DNA from: Archaeoglobi archaeon | GTDB lineage: Archaea > Halobacteriota > Archaeoglobi > Archaeoglobales > Archaeoglobaceae | Direction: 5' to 3' | Length of the DNA stretch: 42,884 nt | Assembly (NCBI GenBank): GCA_029259415.1 | Contig: JAPDIW010000021.1 | Coordinates: forward strand, 1 to 42,884 | Part shown: positions 33,163 to 40,119 of the stretch, piece by piece | Position numbering within the stretch: position 1 is the stretch's first letter | Layout of the letters: every line of letters starts with the position of its first letter | Notes under the pieces: model-generated | Database searches by the model: none | The model's input: the letters and a program-made list of their open reading frames with translations, nothing else | What the model was told of the DNA's origin: nothing | Made by a program: the position numbers and the translations under genes

Positions 33163-33487
33163 CAGGCATCAGCCCCTTCCTTGCCTCAAGCCTGGTTTTA
33201 ATGTATCTCTTCAGATCCTCGAAAACAGCCTTTGCCGCCTCAGGTGTTGTTGCTGAAACCTGGACCCACTTCTTACCAAGAGTTCCAAACTTGCTTATCT
33301 TTACCTCGACGTCGCCTGAAACCTTGATTACGTACTGTTTGCTGTCTTCCCTGAACTCCGTGATCCCTCTTTTGGCCAGGCAGTTGAAAAACTCAGCATA
33401 GAACTCCTTTTCCCATCCACAAAATGGCTGAACTTCAAAGATTTCGCTGAACTTCCCATCTGCGTAGATCTGATAAAACAGCCTCAT
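33149..33487 (-). CDS. Hypothetical protein, 112 aa
   Basis: A mixed alpha/beta protein starting MRLFYQIYADGKFSEIFEV with a strand-rich centre (KQYVIKVSGDVEVKISKFG) and a C-terminal helix. No family is recognised. Overlaps the RHH gene upstream by 4 bp (ATGA) and the small Cys gene downstream by 14 bp. Confidence 0.7.
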   Translation of the reverse strand: MRLFYQIYADGKFSEIFEVQPFCGWEKEFYAEFFNCLAKRGITEFREDSKQYVIKVSGDVEVKISKFGTLGKKWVQVSATTPEAAKAVFEDLKRYIKTRLEARKGLMPDART

Positions 33488-33729
33488 TCCGCATCACCTC
33501 CTTCAACCAGCAAATCAGCCCTTACAAAATCCCCCAGCCTCTTGTTCTCGTTCAGGTCTGGGTAGTACTGCCTCAGAAGCAAGTCAATGGCCTCTTCAAT
33601 GGCTTTGCTGCGGTTCTTGAATTCACCCTGCTCAACCAGCTCGTCAAGGAGATAAAGCCTGTCCATGGTTGTCTTGAAAGATACCATCATCTTCTGCTTC
33701 CGCAGCCACTTCAGAACGGAGCCGTTCAA
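33484..33729 (-). CDS. RHH-type regulator, 81 aa
   Basis: MVSFKTTMDRLYLLDELVEQ then RSKAIEEAIDLLLRQYYPDL is a strand-helix-turn-helix RHH (CopG/NikR-like) module preceded by a basic leader (KWLRKQK). The stop overlaps the downstream gene start by 4 bp, and the start overlaps the next RHH gene by 4 bp, so it is translated with its neighbours. DNA target unknown; possibly heterodimer partner of the adjacent RHH protein. Confidence 0.7.
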   Translation of the reverse strand: MNGSVLKWLRKQKMMVSFKTTMDRLYLLDELVEQGEFKNRSKAIEEAIDLLLRQYYPDLNENKRLGDFVRADLLVEGGDAE

Positions 33730-33977
33730 GCCAAATCACCTCCTTCAAAAACCTCCACATCTCCGTCCGCATCCACAAAACTGCTGCCGTTGCGGCGGTT
33801 CTCTGCGATTTTTGGCTTTCTTATTTCCAAAATTTTGTCTCTGACAGCATCTCTAACAAAATCCGGAACAGAAAGGTATCCTAAGTTTCTGTTCTCCTTT
33901 ACAAGTCTGTCGATTTCACTGTATAGCTCTGTAGGCAGTGGAATGTATTTCATTTTCTTACCTTCTACCACTTCCAT
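33726..33977 (-). CDS. RHH regulator (paralogue of the divergent RHH gene), 83 aa
   Basis: The core MKYIPLPTELYSEIDRLVKE and GYLSVPDFVRDAVRDKILEI closely parallels the divergent plus-strand protein (ISIPREMFDEIERIIEE and SITDFVKDAVREKITEIRK), so they are recent paralogues. ATG at 33953 (MKYIPLP) is an alternative start. It is the first gene of the left minus-strand operon. Binding the inverted repeats in the shared 89-bp spacer would control both directions. Confidence 0.75.
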   Translation of the reverse strand: MEVVEGKKMKYIPLPTELYSEIDRLVKENRNLGYLSVPDFVRDAVRDKILEIRKPKIAENRRNGSSFVDADGDVEVFEGGDLA

Positions 33978-34067
33978 ATGGTATGTATATGGTAGATAAG
34001 TTTAAAAGGTTTGTGGTTTGAGTATGGTATAGGTATGGTCAAAAGAAAACTTTATCATCTACCATAT
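33976..34067. promoter_or_regulatory. Divergent operator/promoter region with inverted and direct repeats
   Basis: ATATGGTAGAT at 33987-33997 and its inverse ATCTACCATAT at 34057-34067 form an 11-bp perfect inverted repeat. Further TATGGT copies occur around 33976-33983 and 34023-34038. They lie between two divergent, paralogous RHH genes. RHH dimers usually bind such short inverted or direct repeats, so autoregulation is likely but inferred. Confidence 0.6.
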
Positions 34068-34296
34068 GCGTATAGTATATATGCCAGTAGGAAAGTACAA
34101 AGGCATTAGCATACCGAGAGAAATGTTTGATGAGATCGAGAGAATAATCGAAGAGCATCCAGAACTCGGCTACTCGTCGATTACTGATTTCGTTAAAGAT
34201 GCAGTCCGTGAAAAAATAACGGAAATCAGAAAGCTACATTTAAAACCACAAAAACTCATCAGAGAAACCGACGCAGGTGAAGAGGACCTGATATGA
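34066..34296 (+). CDS. RHH antitoxin-like regulator, 76 aa
   Basis: RHH core ISIPREMFDEIERIIEEHPE then SSITDFVKDAVREKITEI, with a variable tail ending DAGEEDLI. ATG at 34081 (MPVGKYKGIS) is an alternative start that leaves the operator arm fully upstream. Its TGA overlaps the next ATG (ATGA). First of a three-gene operon with DUF4258- and DUF2283-type proteins, an arrangement common in toxin-antitoxin-like cassettes. Confidence 0.75.
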   Translation: MRIVYMPVGKYKGISIPREMFDEIERIIEEHPELGYSSITDFVKDAVREKITEIRKLHLKPQKLIRETDAGEEDLI

Positions 34297-34566
34297 CCGA
34301 GATCCAGTTCACCGACCACGCCAGAATGAGACTCCGAGAAAGAGAAATCTCTGAGCAGGATGTTATTGAAACCGTAAAGAACCCGGATGAGGTTCCTGTT
34401 TGATGCCGATAAAGGTAACCTCGTTGCAGTTAAGAAGGTTGGAGATATGTATCTCATCGTGATTTATGCTCCTTCCAAACCCGTTAGGGTCATCTCAATC
34501 ATCCAGACCTCAAAGTTAAATATTGTTGAAAATAGAATAAAAAGAGGTAGGTGGGTAAGGTTATGA
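34293..34566 (+). pseudogene. DUF4258-like (candidate toxin) gene with one extra base
   Basis: ATG at 34293 reads FTDHARMRLREREISEQDVI and NPDEV, then stops at 34401-34403. Skipping one C of the CC at 34395-34396 continues LFDADKGNLVAVKKVGDMYL and SIIQTSKLNIVENRIKRGRW to the TGA at 34564-34566, as in DUF4258 (HARERMRERGI..., ...VVKRVGDYLVVVY). The joined length is about 90 aa. Its terminal TGA overlaps the ATG of the next gene. The shift is either a mutation, a sequencing error or a rare programmed shift. Confidence 0.7.
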
Positions 34567-34763
34567 AGGTAAGATACGATCCCGAAGCAGATATCCTCTA
34601 CATCCTCGTGAAGGAGGGGAAGGTTAAGGACACCGAAGAAGTAGATGAAGATCTCTTCGTTGAATTCGGAGAAAACGGCGAAATCATGGGGATCGAGATC
34701 TGGCAGGCCGGAAAGCACATCGTTTCCGAGATCCTCAAGGTTGTGGAGATCGCCAAGAGATAA
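34563..34763 (+). CDS. DUF2283-family protein, 66 aa
   Basis: MKVRYDPEADILYILVKEGK then EVDEDLFVEFGENGEIMGIE and ILKVVEIAKR is the DUF2283 signature, found next to DUF4258 in many prokaryotes. ATG at 34563 overlaps the previous gene's TGA; a GTG at 34551 is less likely. It is thought to be the neutralising partner in toxin-antitoxin-like pairs, but biochemical proof is limited as far as I know. Confidence 0.85.
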   Translation: MKVRYDPEADILYILVKEGKVKDTEEVDEDLFVEFGENGEIMGIEIWQAGKHIVSEILKVVEIAKR

Positions 34764-34776
34764 GGGGGCTGGCAGC

Positions 34777-35100
34777 ATGCTTGCCTCCGTCGAGATTGGC
34801 AAATCCAAATTCTGGATCGAATTCGTAATCAGAACGAGAAAGCGGATAAAGGAATACCACTATGACGATTCAACGAGAATCATTGAAATCGAAAGAAGGC
34901 CTGAGGACGTGCTTATTTTAGGCGTTACAAGGCATGAAGATTTTGTTAGGGAAGTTCTGAGGGAAATTGAATACCTGTTTGTAGTTGAGGATCTGAGCAG
35001 AGATGAAGTTTTAGAAAAGATCAAAGACATTTTCGGCCTGAACGATGAAGATGCGAAAGAACTGCTGGACTACGCTGAATGGTACCTGTTTAACGGGTGA
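34777..35100 (+). CDS. Hypothetical protein, 107 aa
   Basis: ATG at 34777 follows GGGGGCTGGCAGC. The protein begins MLASVEIGKSKFWIEFVIRT, has strand-rich RKRIKEYHYDDSTRIIEIER, then helices (FVREVLREIEYLF, DEDAKELLDYAEWYLF). No family recognised. It probably continues the RHH-DUF4258-DUF2283 transcript. Confidence 0.65.
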   Translation: MLASVEIGKSKFWIEFVIRTRKRIKEYHYDDSTRIIEIERRPEDVLILGVTRHEDFVREVLREIEYLFVVEDLSRDEVLEKIKDIFGLNDEDAKELLDYAEWYLFNG

Positions 35101-35102
35101 TA

Positions 35103-35480
35103 ATGTGCGAAAGACAGAGCCAAATCAAGTGCAACTCAATTCAGCCGAATTCTTACGCTAATAGCTCTTTTGCTATAATCTCGACATTCACGATCCCAGT
35201 CATGAAGCTGCATTATATCCGTGTTTATTTGGGCCAACTACTTAACCCAGCTTGGATGGCTCTGATTTTCTTACCGTTATTTGCCGGTTTCATCTACAGG
35301 GGTTTCAGCACAATAGATGGGATTATTTTGTTTGTGTACATCTTAATCCTCGGTTCTCAAACGACGACGGTATCCATTTTAGGGTTCAAATATACGGCTT
35401 CGCCACATCTCGAAGCAGGTTATTTTATCCTTCTATTAAGCTCGATTCTCCTGATCGTTGCCGGACTTATTAAAAAATGA
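35103..35480 (+). CDS. Membrane protein, about 125 aa, three helices
   Basis: ATG at 35103 (GTG at 35097 is possible) sits just after the previous stop. Three hydrophobic segments: around SSFAIISTFTIPV (weak), WMALIFLPLFAGFIYRGF and the long IILFVYILILGSQTTT to YFILLLSSILLIVAGLIKK. The N-terminal 40 residues are low in hydrophobics and may be extracellular or disordered. It converges with the 47-aa membrane gene, separated by 2 bp. Function unknown. Confidence 0.6.
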   Translation: MCERQSQIKCNSIQPNSYANSSFAIISTFTIPVMKLHYIRVYLGQLLNPAWMALIFLPLFAGFIYRGFSTIDGIILFVYILILGSQTTTVSILGFKYTASPHLEAGYFILLLSSILLIVAGLIKK

Positions 35481-35482
35481 GG

Positions 35483-35626
35483 CTATTTTTCATTCAATCG
35501 ACCCTTTTTCTTAAGTGCGATGTAGGCTGCGACTACACCTGTTGCATACCCGGAAACAAATCCGAGAAAGAGGAATATAATGGCAACATCAAGCAGCTTG
35601 TCTGGCGGAACGCACAGCTCAAACAT
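35483..35626 (-). CDS. Single-helix membrane protein, 47 aa
   Basis: MFELCVPPDKLLDVAIIFLF then LGFVSGYATGVVAAYIALKK and a basic tail: one transmembrane helix with small residues and a cytoplasmic Lys cluster. The ATG overlaps the (frame-corrected) stop of the ATPase by 8 bp, so it is translated from the same operon. Last gene of the structural-like module. Possibly a small virion membrane protein; inferred. Confidence 0.6.
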   Translation of the reverse strand: MFELCVPPDKLLDVAIIFLFLGFVSGYATGVVAAYIALKKKGRLNEK

Positions 35627-36504
35627 CCTTACCACCTTCAAAAACACCGTAGTAGTAAACCCTACCGTTGGTCTCGCCGTAGAATTGTGTTGTGGCTTTA
35701 TCTGTAAAGCTCTTGTCCGGGAAGAATATGACGCACTGGTCCGTCCTCAATGTCTGCAGCATCGGGCTGAACTTCTTCAGCTTCTTGATCTCCCTGTCTG
35801 CCTCCTCGGCAATTCTCTTGACTATTATCCAGTTGAAGCAGCTCTTAATTCCGCTCCTTATTTTGTTTAAGCTGTGCGTCGATGCTATCAGCCTGACCCC
35901 CCAGGCTCCTCAGCTTTTCCACGTTAAGCTGAATCCATCCACCTATCTTGTACTGAGCATAACCGCCAACTTCATTGTGCCTCGAAGGAGCCACATTGTG
36001 AAACTCATCGAAAAATAAAGCCATCGGCGTAGGCAGTTCGTAGCTGTGAGCCTTCAGAATCAGGGTTCTGAAGATGTCGGCAATAACCTTGGTGTAGGTT
36101 GTAGGATCAAAAATAAAGCGGTAAAAGCTGATGATGTTGACCTTATCCGGGTGGATGTAGTTCCAAACACCATCCTGGATAAACCTAGTCATGTCGCATT
36201 CAACCAGCTCGAAATCATAGTTCTCCACCACGATTCTGCAACCTGCAGGAACTATAACTCTCATCTCCCTGCCCGTCACCTCTCCGAGCTTGAACGCCTC
36301 ATCGTTCTTCCCTATATCGAACCATACAATTGTTTCATCCGGATTCTCGTGAGAAATCAAATCGGCAAGCCAGTAGAGTAGCTGAGTTTTTCCGCTGCCG
36401 GTTATGCCTACAACTATCAAATGTTCGCCGGGCCTCTTCACGAACTGGCTTATGAACCTGTTTTTCCAAGCTGCTATACGTCGTTGACGAGGTAGCATCA
36501 TCAT
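35619..36504 (-). pseudogene. FtsK/HerA-type ATPase, interrupted by a frameshift in an A-run
   Basis: Walker A VGITGSGKTQLL (about 32-43) and Walker B PMALFFDEFHNVAP (about 160-173), with an arginine/sensor-rich C-terminus, identify a P-loop ATPase of the FtsK/HerA/VirB4 class, as used in archaeal-virus packaging or virion assembly. The frame stops at 35845, yet the next frame continues SGIKSCFNWIIVKRIAEEAD to YYYGVFEGGKDV, ending at 35619. Removing one A from the AAAA run (35861-35864) gives about 294 aa: LKQ-IRSGIKSCFNW. Overlaps the upstream gene by 4 bp. Real mutation, sequencing error and programmed slippage are all possible. Confidence 0.7.
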
Positions 36505-36875
36505 CTTTTGGACCCTCCAAAGAAGAACTCCGACACAACACTTTCATCCAGCAGCTCAAAGTTCTCAACTATGTTTATTATGCGAAAACGGATCTCGTCA
36601 AGCTCCTGCTCGAATTTCAGCCTGGCCTTATGGCTAAGCTCAAAGTCCTGGTCGTAAATAAACCTGTAGTTCTTTCTAAGCTCCTTAAGCTTCTTCTCTA
36701 TTTCGTTTAGCTCTTTGTGAATTTCTTCAGCATCCTTGCCATCTTCGAAGAAGAACCTCGCCTTAACCCAGTCAAAAATGAAGTAGAGCAGGTTAAGCCT
36801 CGCATACAGCGTATCATCTGGCTCGTAAACCATTTTGTTAAAGGCCATTACGAGAATGTAGCTGCTACTCTTCAC
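36501..36875 (-). CDS. Coiled-coil hypothetical protein, 124 aa
   Basis: GTG at 36875 is chosen because AGGAGG lies 7 nt upstream and it overlaps the preceding stop; a longer ORF begins at 36905. Two parts: a helical start with hydrophobics (LNLLYFIFDWVKARFFF) and a charged coiled coil (HKELNEIEKKLKELRKNYRF). It overlaps the ATPase start by 4 bp. Function unknown; in an operon with ATPase, an assembly cofactor is possible. Confidence 0.6.
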   Translation of the reverse strand: MKSSSYILVMAFNKMVYEPDDTLYARLNLLYFIFDWVKARFFFEDGKDAEEIHKELNEIEKKLKELRKNYRFIYDQDFELSHKARLKFEQELDEIRFRIINIVENFELLDESVVSEFFFGGSKR

Positions 36876-37224
36876 TGCCTCGCCTCCTGTTGAAGATCTT
36901 CCCAAGCCAGCTTACCTTTTTGGTCGGCTGATCCTCCTCAATAGGATATGGGTAGCGTCCGATGTACTGTATTGGCCGCTTGAATATCGTAACCGCCTCC
37001 TGCCTCCCTTTCCTGTCAAGGCTGCGTTTAAGGCTCATGTGGTGCTCAAACAGGTTCATTAGGTTGGGTAGGGGTATTATACCATCTATGGCCCGGTAGA
37101 ACGATATTGCTCTAATCTCGTCGTAATCCAAGTCTGAGAAATTCTCGTTCAGCTCCTCGCCAAGGAACTTCTCGATCATCAGTGTTTTTCTCACTTCCGG
37201 AACGATTATCTCGCCTTCATCCAT
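36865..37224 (-). CDS. Hypothetical soluble protein, 119 aa
   Basis: ATG at 37224 follows GAGGTGAT. It is acidic at the N-terminus (MDEGEIIVPEVRKTLMIEKF) and basic at the C-terminus (KKVSWLGKIFNRRRGSEE); the tail may be an amphipathic helix that touches the membrane. No family recognised. In the structural-like operon. Confidence 0.65.
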   Translation of the reverse strand: MDEGEIIVPEVRKTLMIEKFLGEELNENFSDLDYDEIRAISFYRAIDGIIPLPNLMNLFEHHMSLKRSLDRKGRQEAVTIFKRPIQYIGRYPYPIEEDQPTKKVSWLGKIFNRRRGSEE

Positions 37225-37244
37225 TTTATCACCTCAGAACATCC

Positions 37245-37643
37245 TCAGAACATCAGACCTAAGAAAAAGCCTGCACCGATGCCAATGAGCAGAGCAGCAA
37301 TAATGGTTTTCATTGCCGGCTTAAACTTGAATGCTCTTTGCAAAATCTCAGGCTCAAGAATCGTGCTGATAAGTTGCGGAGATGTCTTGAGCTTCAGCAC
37401 TTGCTCATCCACTTCTGGTTCGAGAACTACACCTTTCTCCCCACTTAGCAGATAAACGTACTTGCCATCAAATCTGATAGGCCTGCCGTTCAATGTGAAC
37501 GTTTGCCCGGTCATGGTATCCACGTAGGTGTTGCCCATCTTCTTCAGCTTTGCAGTCCTGAAGCTCATTCCGCCATCTTCCACAATTATACCGTTCTTAC
37601 TCTTCCTAAACACGCCTAACACCTCCATACTTCTTTTTGGCAA
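37245..37643 (-). CDS. Tail-anchored protein, 127-132 aa
   Basis: The soluble part has FHA-like/beta character (IIVEDGGMSFRTAKLKKMGN, GRPIRFDGKYVYLLSGEKG). The last 25 residues, AMKTIIAALLIGIGAGFFLG, form one C-terminal helix, so most of the protein faces one side of the membrane. A start at ATG 37628 (MEVLGVF) is preferred over TTG at 37643. Overlaps the small upstream ORF. No known family. Confidence 0.65.
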   Translation of the reverse strand: MPKRSMEVLGVFRKSKNGIIVEDGGMSFRTAKLKKMGNTYVDTMTGQTFTLNGRPIRFDGKYVYLLSGEKGVVLEPEVDEQVLKLKTSPQLISTILEPEILQRAFKFKPAMKTIIAALLIGIGAGFFLGLMF

Positions 37644-37743
37644 ATTTAAGTAACATTACGCAGATTTCAACAGGGTTGTTGCCCGAAATTTTGTGTATAG
37701 CTGTTCCGTTCTCAACAAAAACGACTTTAAACAACAACACCAC
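37606..37743 (-). CDS. Small basic protein, 45 aa
   Basis: GTG at 37743 follows the stop of the 322-aa gene by 3 bp, with a GGGGG tract as possible ribosome site. Reads VVLLFKVVFVENGTAIHKIS then NPVEICVMLLKFAKKKYGG with a basic end. Overlaps the tail-anchored gene's 5' end. The position in the operon and codon flow support it, but it is short and unverified. Confidence 0.45.
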   Translation of the reverse strand: MVLLFKVVFVENGTAIHKISGNNPVEICVMLLKFAKKKYGGVRRV

Positions 37744-37746
37744 CCC

Positions 37747-38715
37747 CTAAACCGGTTTTAACGCCTGAACAACCTTGCTAACTATATCTATGAAAGTCCG
37801 CACAAGGCCGATGGTGAATTCAAACAACGCTCTGTGCCAGTTCACGTATTTTCTCATGAACGTGTAGAAGTTTCTCGATGTCCCTGCTGAGAATGCCAAG
37901 GCAAATGCTTCGAATAACGCAAACGTCAACAGTCCGTTATCGACGAATATTAGCTTAATGTAATACAAGCCTCCTGATAAAATGAAATACAGAGAATCAA
38001 ATGTCGTTACAAGAAGCCCTCCATAGGGTATTTTCTTTACTTGTTCCTTAAGCCATTCTCCGGATTCTCCAATTAGGTTTTTAGTGTTGTTAAGCAAGTT
38101 GCTGATGTCAAAGGGATTCTGCGTTATGCTCTGCCATTCCTCCATTGTACAATAATAAACTTCAAGATGTGCTTCATCAGTAGAGCTGAAAACAACCTGG
38201 TTGAACACCAGGAAACTCCCCAAGTCGTATGATAAGGGGCCTGTTGTACTCGCCTGAAGCGGATTTAAATAAATATACACATCAATCTCTACTCTGTTTT
38301 GCAGCAAACCACCAAAGCCTGTTGGAATGGCCCCTTCCACGTCTGGCTCAGCTGCATAGTATTGGATTTTAATGTCGTAATCATTGAAAACTCCGCCGAA
38401 GTACGTTATCTCCTGTGAAACCGTCGTTCCATTTGGATATGTCAGATTGACTATGAAGTGCTTCCATGCACCAAAAGCACCTTCGGACCTCGACTTTACC
38501 GTCAGCACGTAGTTTTGGCCAAATGCGTTGAGATTGAACGTCTGGATGCTCCAGTCATCGCTAAAAACAATGTCGTTGGCGTAGATGCTGAAAATAACGT
38601 AGCCCTGCGGTGCGTTAAAGTTAGCCTGCTTAACCCTTCCCATGTCCGCCTGCTGATAAGCTGAAACCGTACTTACCGCCAGAAGCAGCAGCACAAAGAT
38701 TAGCAGGGGCCTCAT
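37747..38715 (-). CDS. Secreted membrane-anchored protein, candidate virion envelope/spike protein, 322 aa
   Basis: Signal peptide LLIFVLLLLAVSTVSA then a beta-rich ectodomain of about 180 residues (QGYVIFSIYANDIVF, NYVLTVKSRSEG, RVEIDVYIYLNPLQ) with Asn-glycosylation-type sites (NLT, NGT, NNT). An amphipathic region follows (EWLKEQVKKIPYGG), then two or more hydrophobic helices and a basic C-terminus. Size, signal peptide and C-terminal membrane region are as expected of a virus spike or envelope glycoprotein, but no sequence family is recognised. Largest protein of the module. Confidence 0.65.
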   Translation of the reverse strand: MRPLLIFVLLLLAVSTVSAYQQADMGRVKQANFNAPQGYVIFSIYANDIVFSDDWSIQTFNLNAFGQNYVLTVKSRSEGAFGAWKHFIVNLTYPNGTTVSQEITYFGGVFNDYDIKIQYYAAEPDVEGAIPTGFGGLLQNRVEIDVYIYLNPLQASTTGPLSYDLGSFLVFNQVVFSSTDEAHLEVYYCTMEEWQSITQNPFDISNLLNNTKNLIGESGEWLKEQVKKIPYGGLLVTTFDSLYFILSGGLYYIKLIFVDNGLLTFALFEAFALAFSAGTSRNFYTFMRKYVNWHRALFEFTIGLVRTFIDIVSKVVQALKPV

Positions 38716-38716
38716 T

Positions 38717-39157
38717 TTACCTCCTCCTAACAGCTCTCATCAGCATTCCGAACATGCTCATCATCGCTACAAGAATCGCCAGGCGGATAAGTGCAGGTGC
38801 TGAGGAGTAGAGTTCCTGTATTCCTTCATTCAGGCTTCCTGCCGTAGAGCCGGTTGTGCCTCCAGAACCTCCTGCTGTAGTTGTTGGAGTCGCCGAGATC
38901 GGCATGAGTTCAACCGTTACATCTTTTTGATTATCTCCAACCTCCACACTGCCAGAAATAGTGAAATAGCCCTGTGCACTTACCGTGTAGCTGTAGGTGT
39001 TGTTTTTGGGAACTTCGAACCACGTGAAGCCGTTACTGTTCGTTATCTTCGTCTTGCCGTTTACAGTTACGTAGGCTCCACTAATCGCCTCTTTCGTCTC
39101 AGAATCAAGCACTGTAAAAGTTAAAGCAGTGTTGTTTGTTGGATCTGGAAGCAACAA
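38717..39157 (-). CDS. Ig-like (carboxypeptidase-regulatory-type) tail-anchored protein, 146 aa
   Basis: The core ALTFTVLDSETKEAISGAYV, TNSNGFTWFEVPKNNTYSY and SGSVEVGDNQKDVTVEL is a beta-sandwich of the CarboxypepD_reg type. A Thr/Gly/Ser-rich linker follows (TTAGGSGGTTGSTAGS), then a single helix IRLAILVAMMSMFGMLM and RRR. It looks exported with the domain outside, yet no signal peptide precedes it. The start is TTG at 39157 with no good ribosome site; it overlaps the DUF5658-like gene by 37 bp in another frame. It may be the frame-shifted second half of that gene. Confidence 0.6.
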   Translation of the reverse strand: MLLPDPTNNTALTFTVLDSETKEAISGAYVTVNGKTKITNSNGFTWFEVPKNNTYSYTVSAQGYFTISGSVEVGDNQKDVTVELMPISATPTTTAGGSGGTTGSTAGSLNEGIQELYSSAPALIRLAILVAMMSMFGMLMRAVRRR

Positions 39158-39573
39158 GATGATGATGTATCATATTGTGCATTATAGTTTTTAGAACTTA
39201 CTTGGGAAAGCGTAAAATTGCCTTTCTCAATTATAACGCCATTTTCTTCATAAATTTCAGCACTTGCGATGAGTACAACGTTGTTTACAACTATAACAGC
39301 ATAAACAAACAGTAGAACCACTGCAACATTAATGCCACTGCGCCTTACTTGCCTCAGCTTTGAGCAGGTAGTTATTTTGTAAAGCAAAATCAAAGCTGCA
39401 AGCTTTATAATGAAAAGTAATGTGAAGGTGATGAACCAATTACCAATAAGATCGTTAATTGCCACTACATACTGGTTCTGCTCCTCGAGCCAGTTAATTC
39501 CGATAACTGAGGTCAGATAATCCGCAGATATCAGCACAGCCAAAAAAATGAAAAGAAAATCAAGCTTTCTCAT
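39121..39573 (-). CDS. DUF5658-like four-helix membrane protein, 150 aa
   Basis: Four hydrophobic segments within about 110 residues: FLFIFLAVLISADYLTSVIG, WFITFTLLFIIKLAALILLY, INVAVVLLFVYAVIVVNNVV. The ADYLTS motif in the first helix resembles DUF5658. After residue 110 it reads AEIYEENGVIIEKGNFTLSQ and ends abruptly at a Ser/Cys-rich run. The ATG overlaps the stop of the basic 56-aa gene. The tail may be the start of the Ig-like protein's exported part, lost by a frameshift. Confidence 0.65.
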   Translation of the reverse strand: MRKLDFLFIFLAVLISADYLTSVIGINWLEEQNQYVVAINDLIGNWFITFTLLFIIKLAALILLYKITTCSKLRQVRRSGINVAVVLLFVYAVIVVNNVVLIASAEIYEENGVIIEKGNFTLSQVSSKNYNAQYDTSSSCCFQIQQTTLL

Positions 39574-39740
39574 TTCCGCCTCCTCCTCCTCACATGCTTA
39601 ACCTTATGCGGCCTGCCTCGGATGTACACCTTCACATGGCCAGGAGTCTTGGCAAAAACACCAGTAGCATGCCCATAAGCCAGCCAGCGCCTGTATGCTT
39701 TCTTGCTACTGAAATTCATCTTCTTAATCTTCTTACCCAT
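39570..39740 (-). CDS. Very basic 56-aa protein, candidate virion DNA-binding protein
   Basis: Reads MGKKIKKMNFSSKKAYRRWL, AYGHATGVFAKTPGHVKVYI and RGRPHKVKHVRRRRRK: about 23 Lys/Arg/His of 56. Start ATG at 39740; TGA overlaps the next ATG (ATGA). The AYxxWLAYGHxxGxFxxTPGxxxVxIRGxPHKV pattern looks conserved, as if selected, and I have the impression of similar small proteins in other archaeal viruses or proviruses, not confirmed. Such a protein could condense DNA in a virion or bind nucleic acid as a regulator. Confidence 0.7.
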   Translation of the reverse strand: MGKKIKKMNFSSKKAYRRWLAYGHATGVFAKTPGHVKVYIRGRPHKVKHVRRRRRK

Positions 39741-39750
39741 AACTACCACC

Positions 39751-40107
39751 TTATTTGAAAATCACTATCAGGAGATACCCACCACAAATTATGACGACAG
39801 CAAACAGGAGATAACTGAGCATTGGCGGAATAGAGGCCTTGAACAGCTCCAATGCGTTAAGCGGATTCTGAAACCAAACTTGCTCGGTCGGCTTGAAAAC
39901 AAAGATGTAGCTCATGCTGTCGTTAAGATTAAGCGTTATCGTATCCGTGGTGTTGTACTCTCCTACATAGTTGCCGAGGTGGTCGTAAACTACAATCTTC
40001 GTACCCTTTATCAGCTGCAGATCGCTAAGAGTTATCGTTACATTCTCGGCTGCCGCCGGGACTATTCCTAAAAATAAAATAAGGAATACTGTAGCTTTCA
40101 GGTTCAA
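39751..40107 (-). CDS. Secreted, C-terminally anchored small protein, 118 aa
   Basis: Signal peptide ATVFLILFLGIVPAAA, then a small beta domain (NVTITLSDLQLIKGTKIVVY, DHLGNYVGEYNTTDTITLNL) and a C-terminal helix PPMLSYLLFAVVIICGGYLL. TTG start with AAGGAGGTG upstream. Likely exposed on the cell or virion surface. Comparable in layout to the 322-aa neighbour. No family recognised. Confidence 0.65.
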   Translation of the reverse strand: MNLKATVFLILFLGIVPAAAENVTITLSDLQLIKGTKIVVYDHLGNYVGEYNTTDTITLNLNDSMSYIFVFKPTEQVWFQNPLNALELFKASIPPMLSYLLFAVVIICGGYLLIVIFK

Positions 40108-40119
40108 TACAGCACCTCC

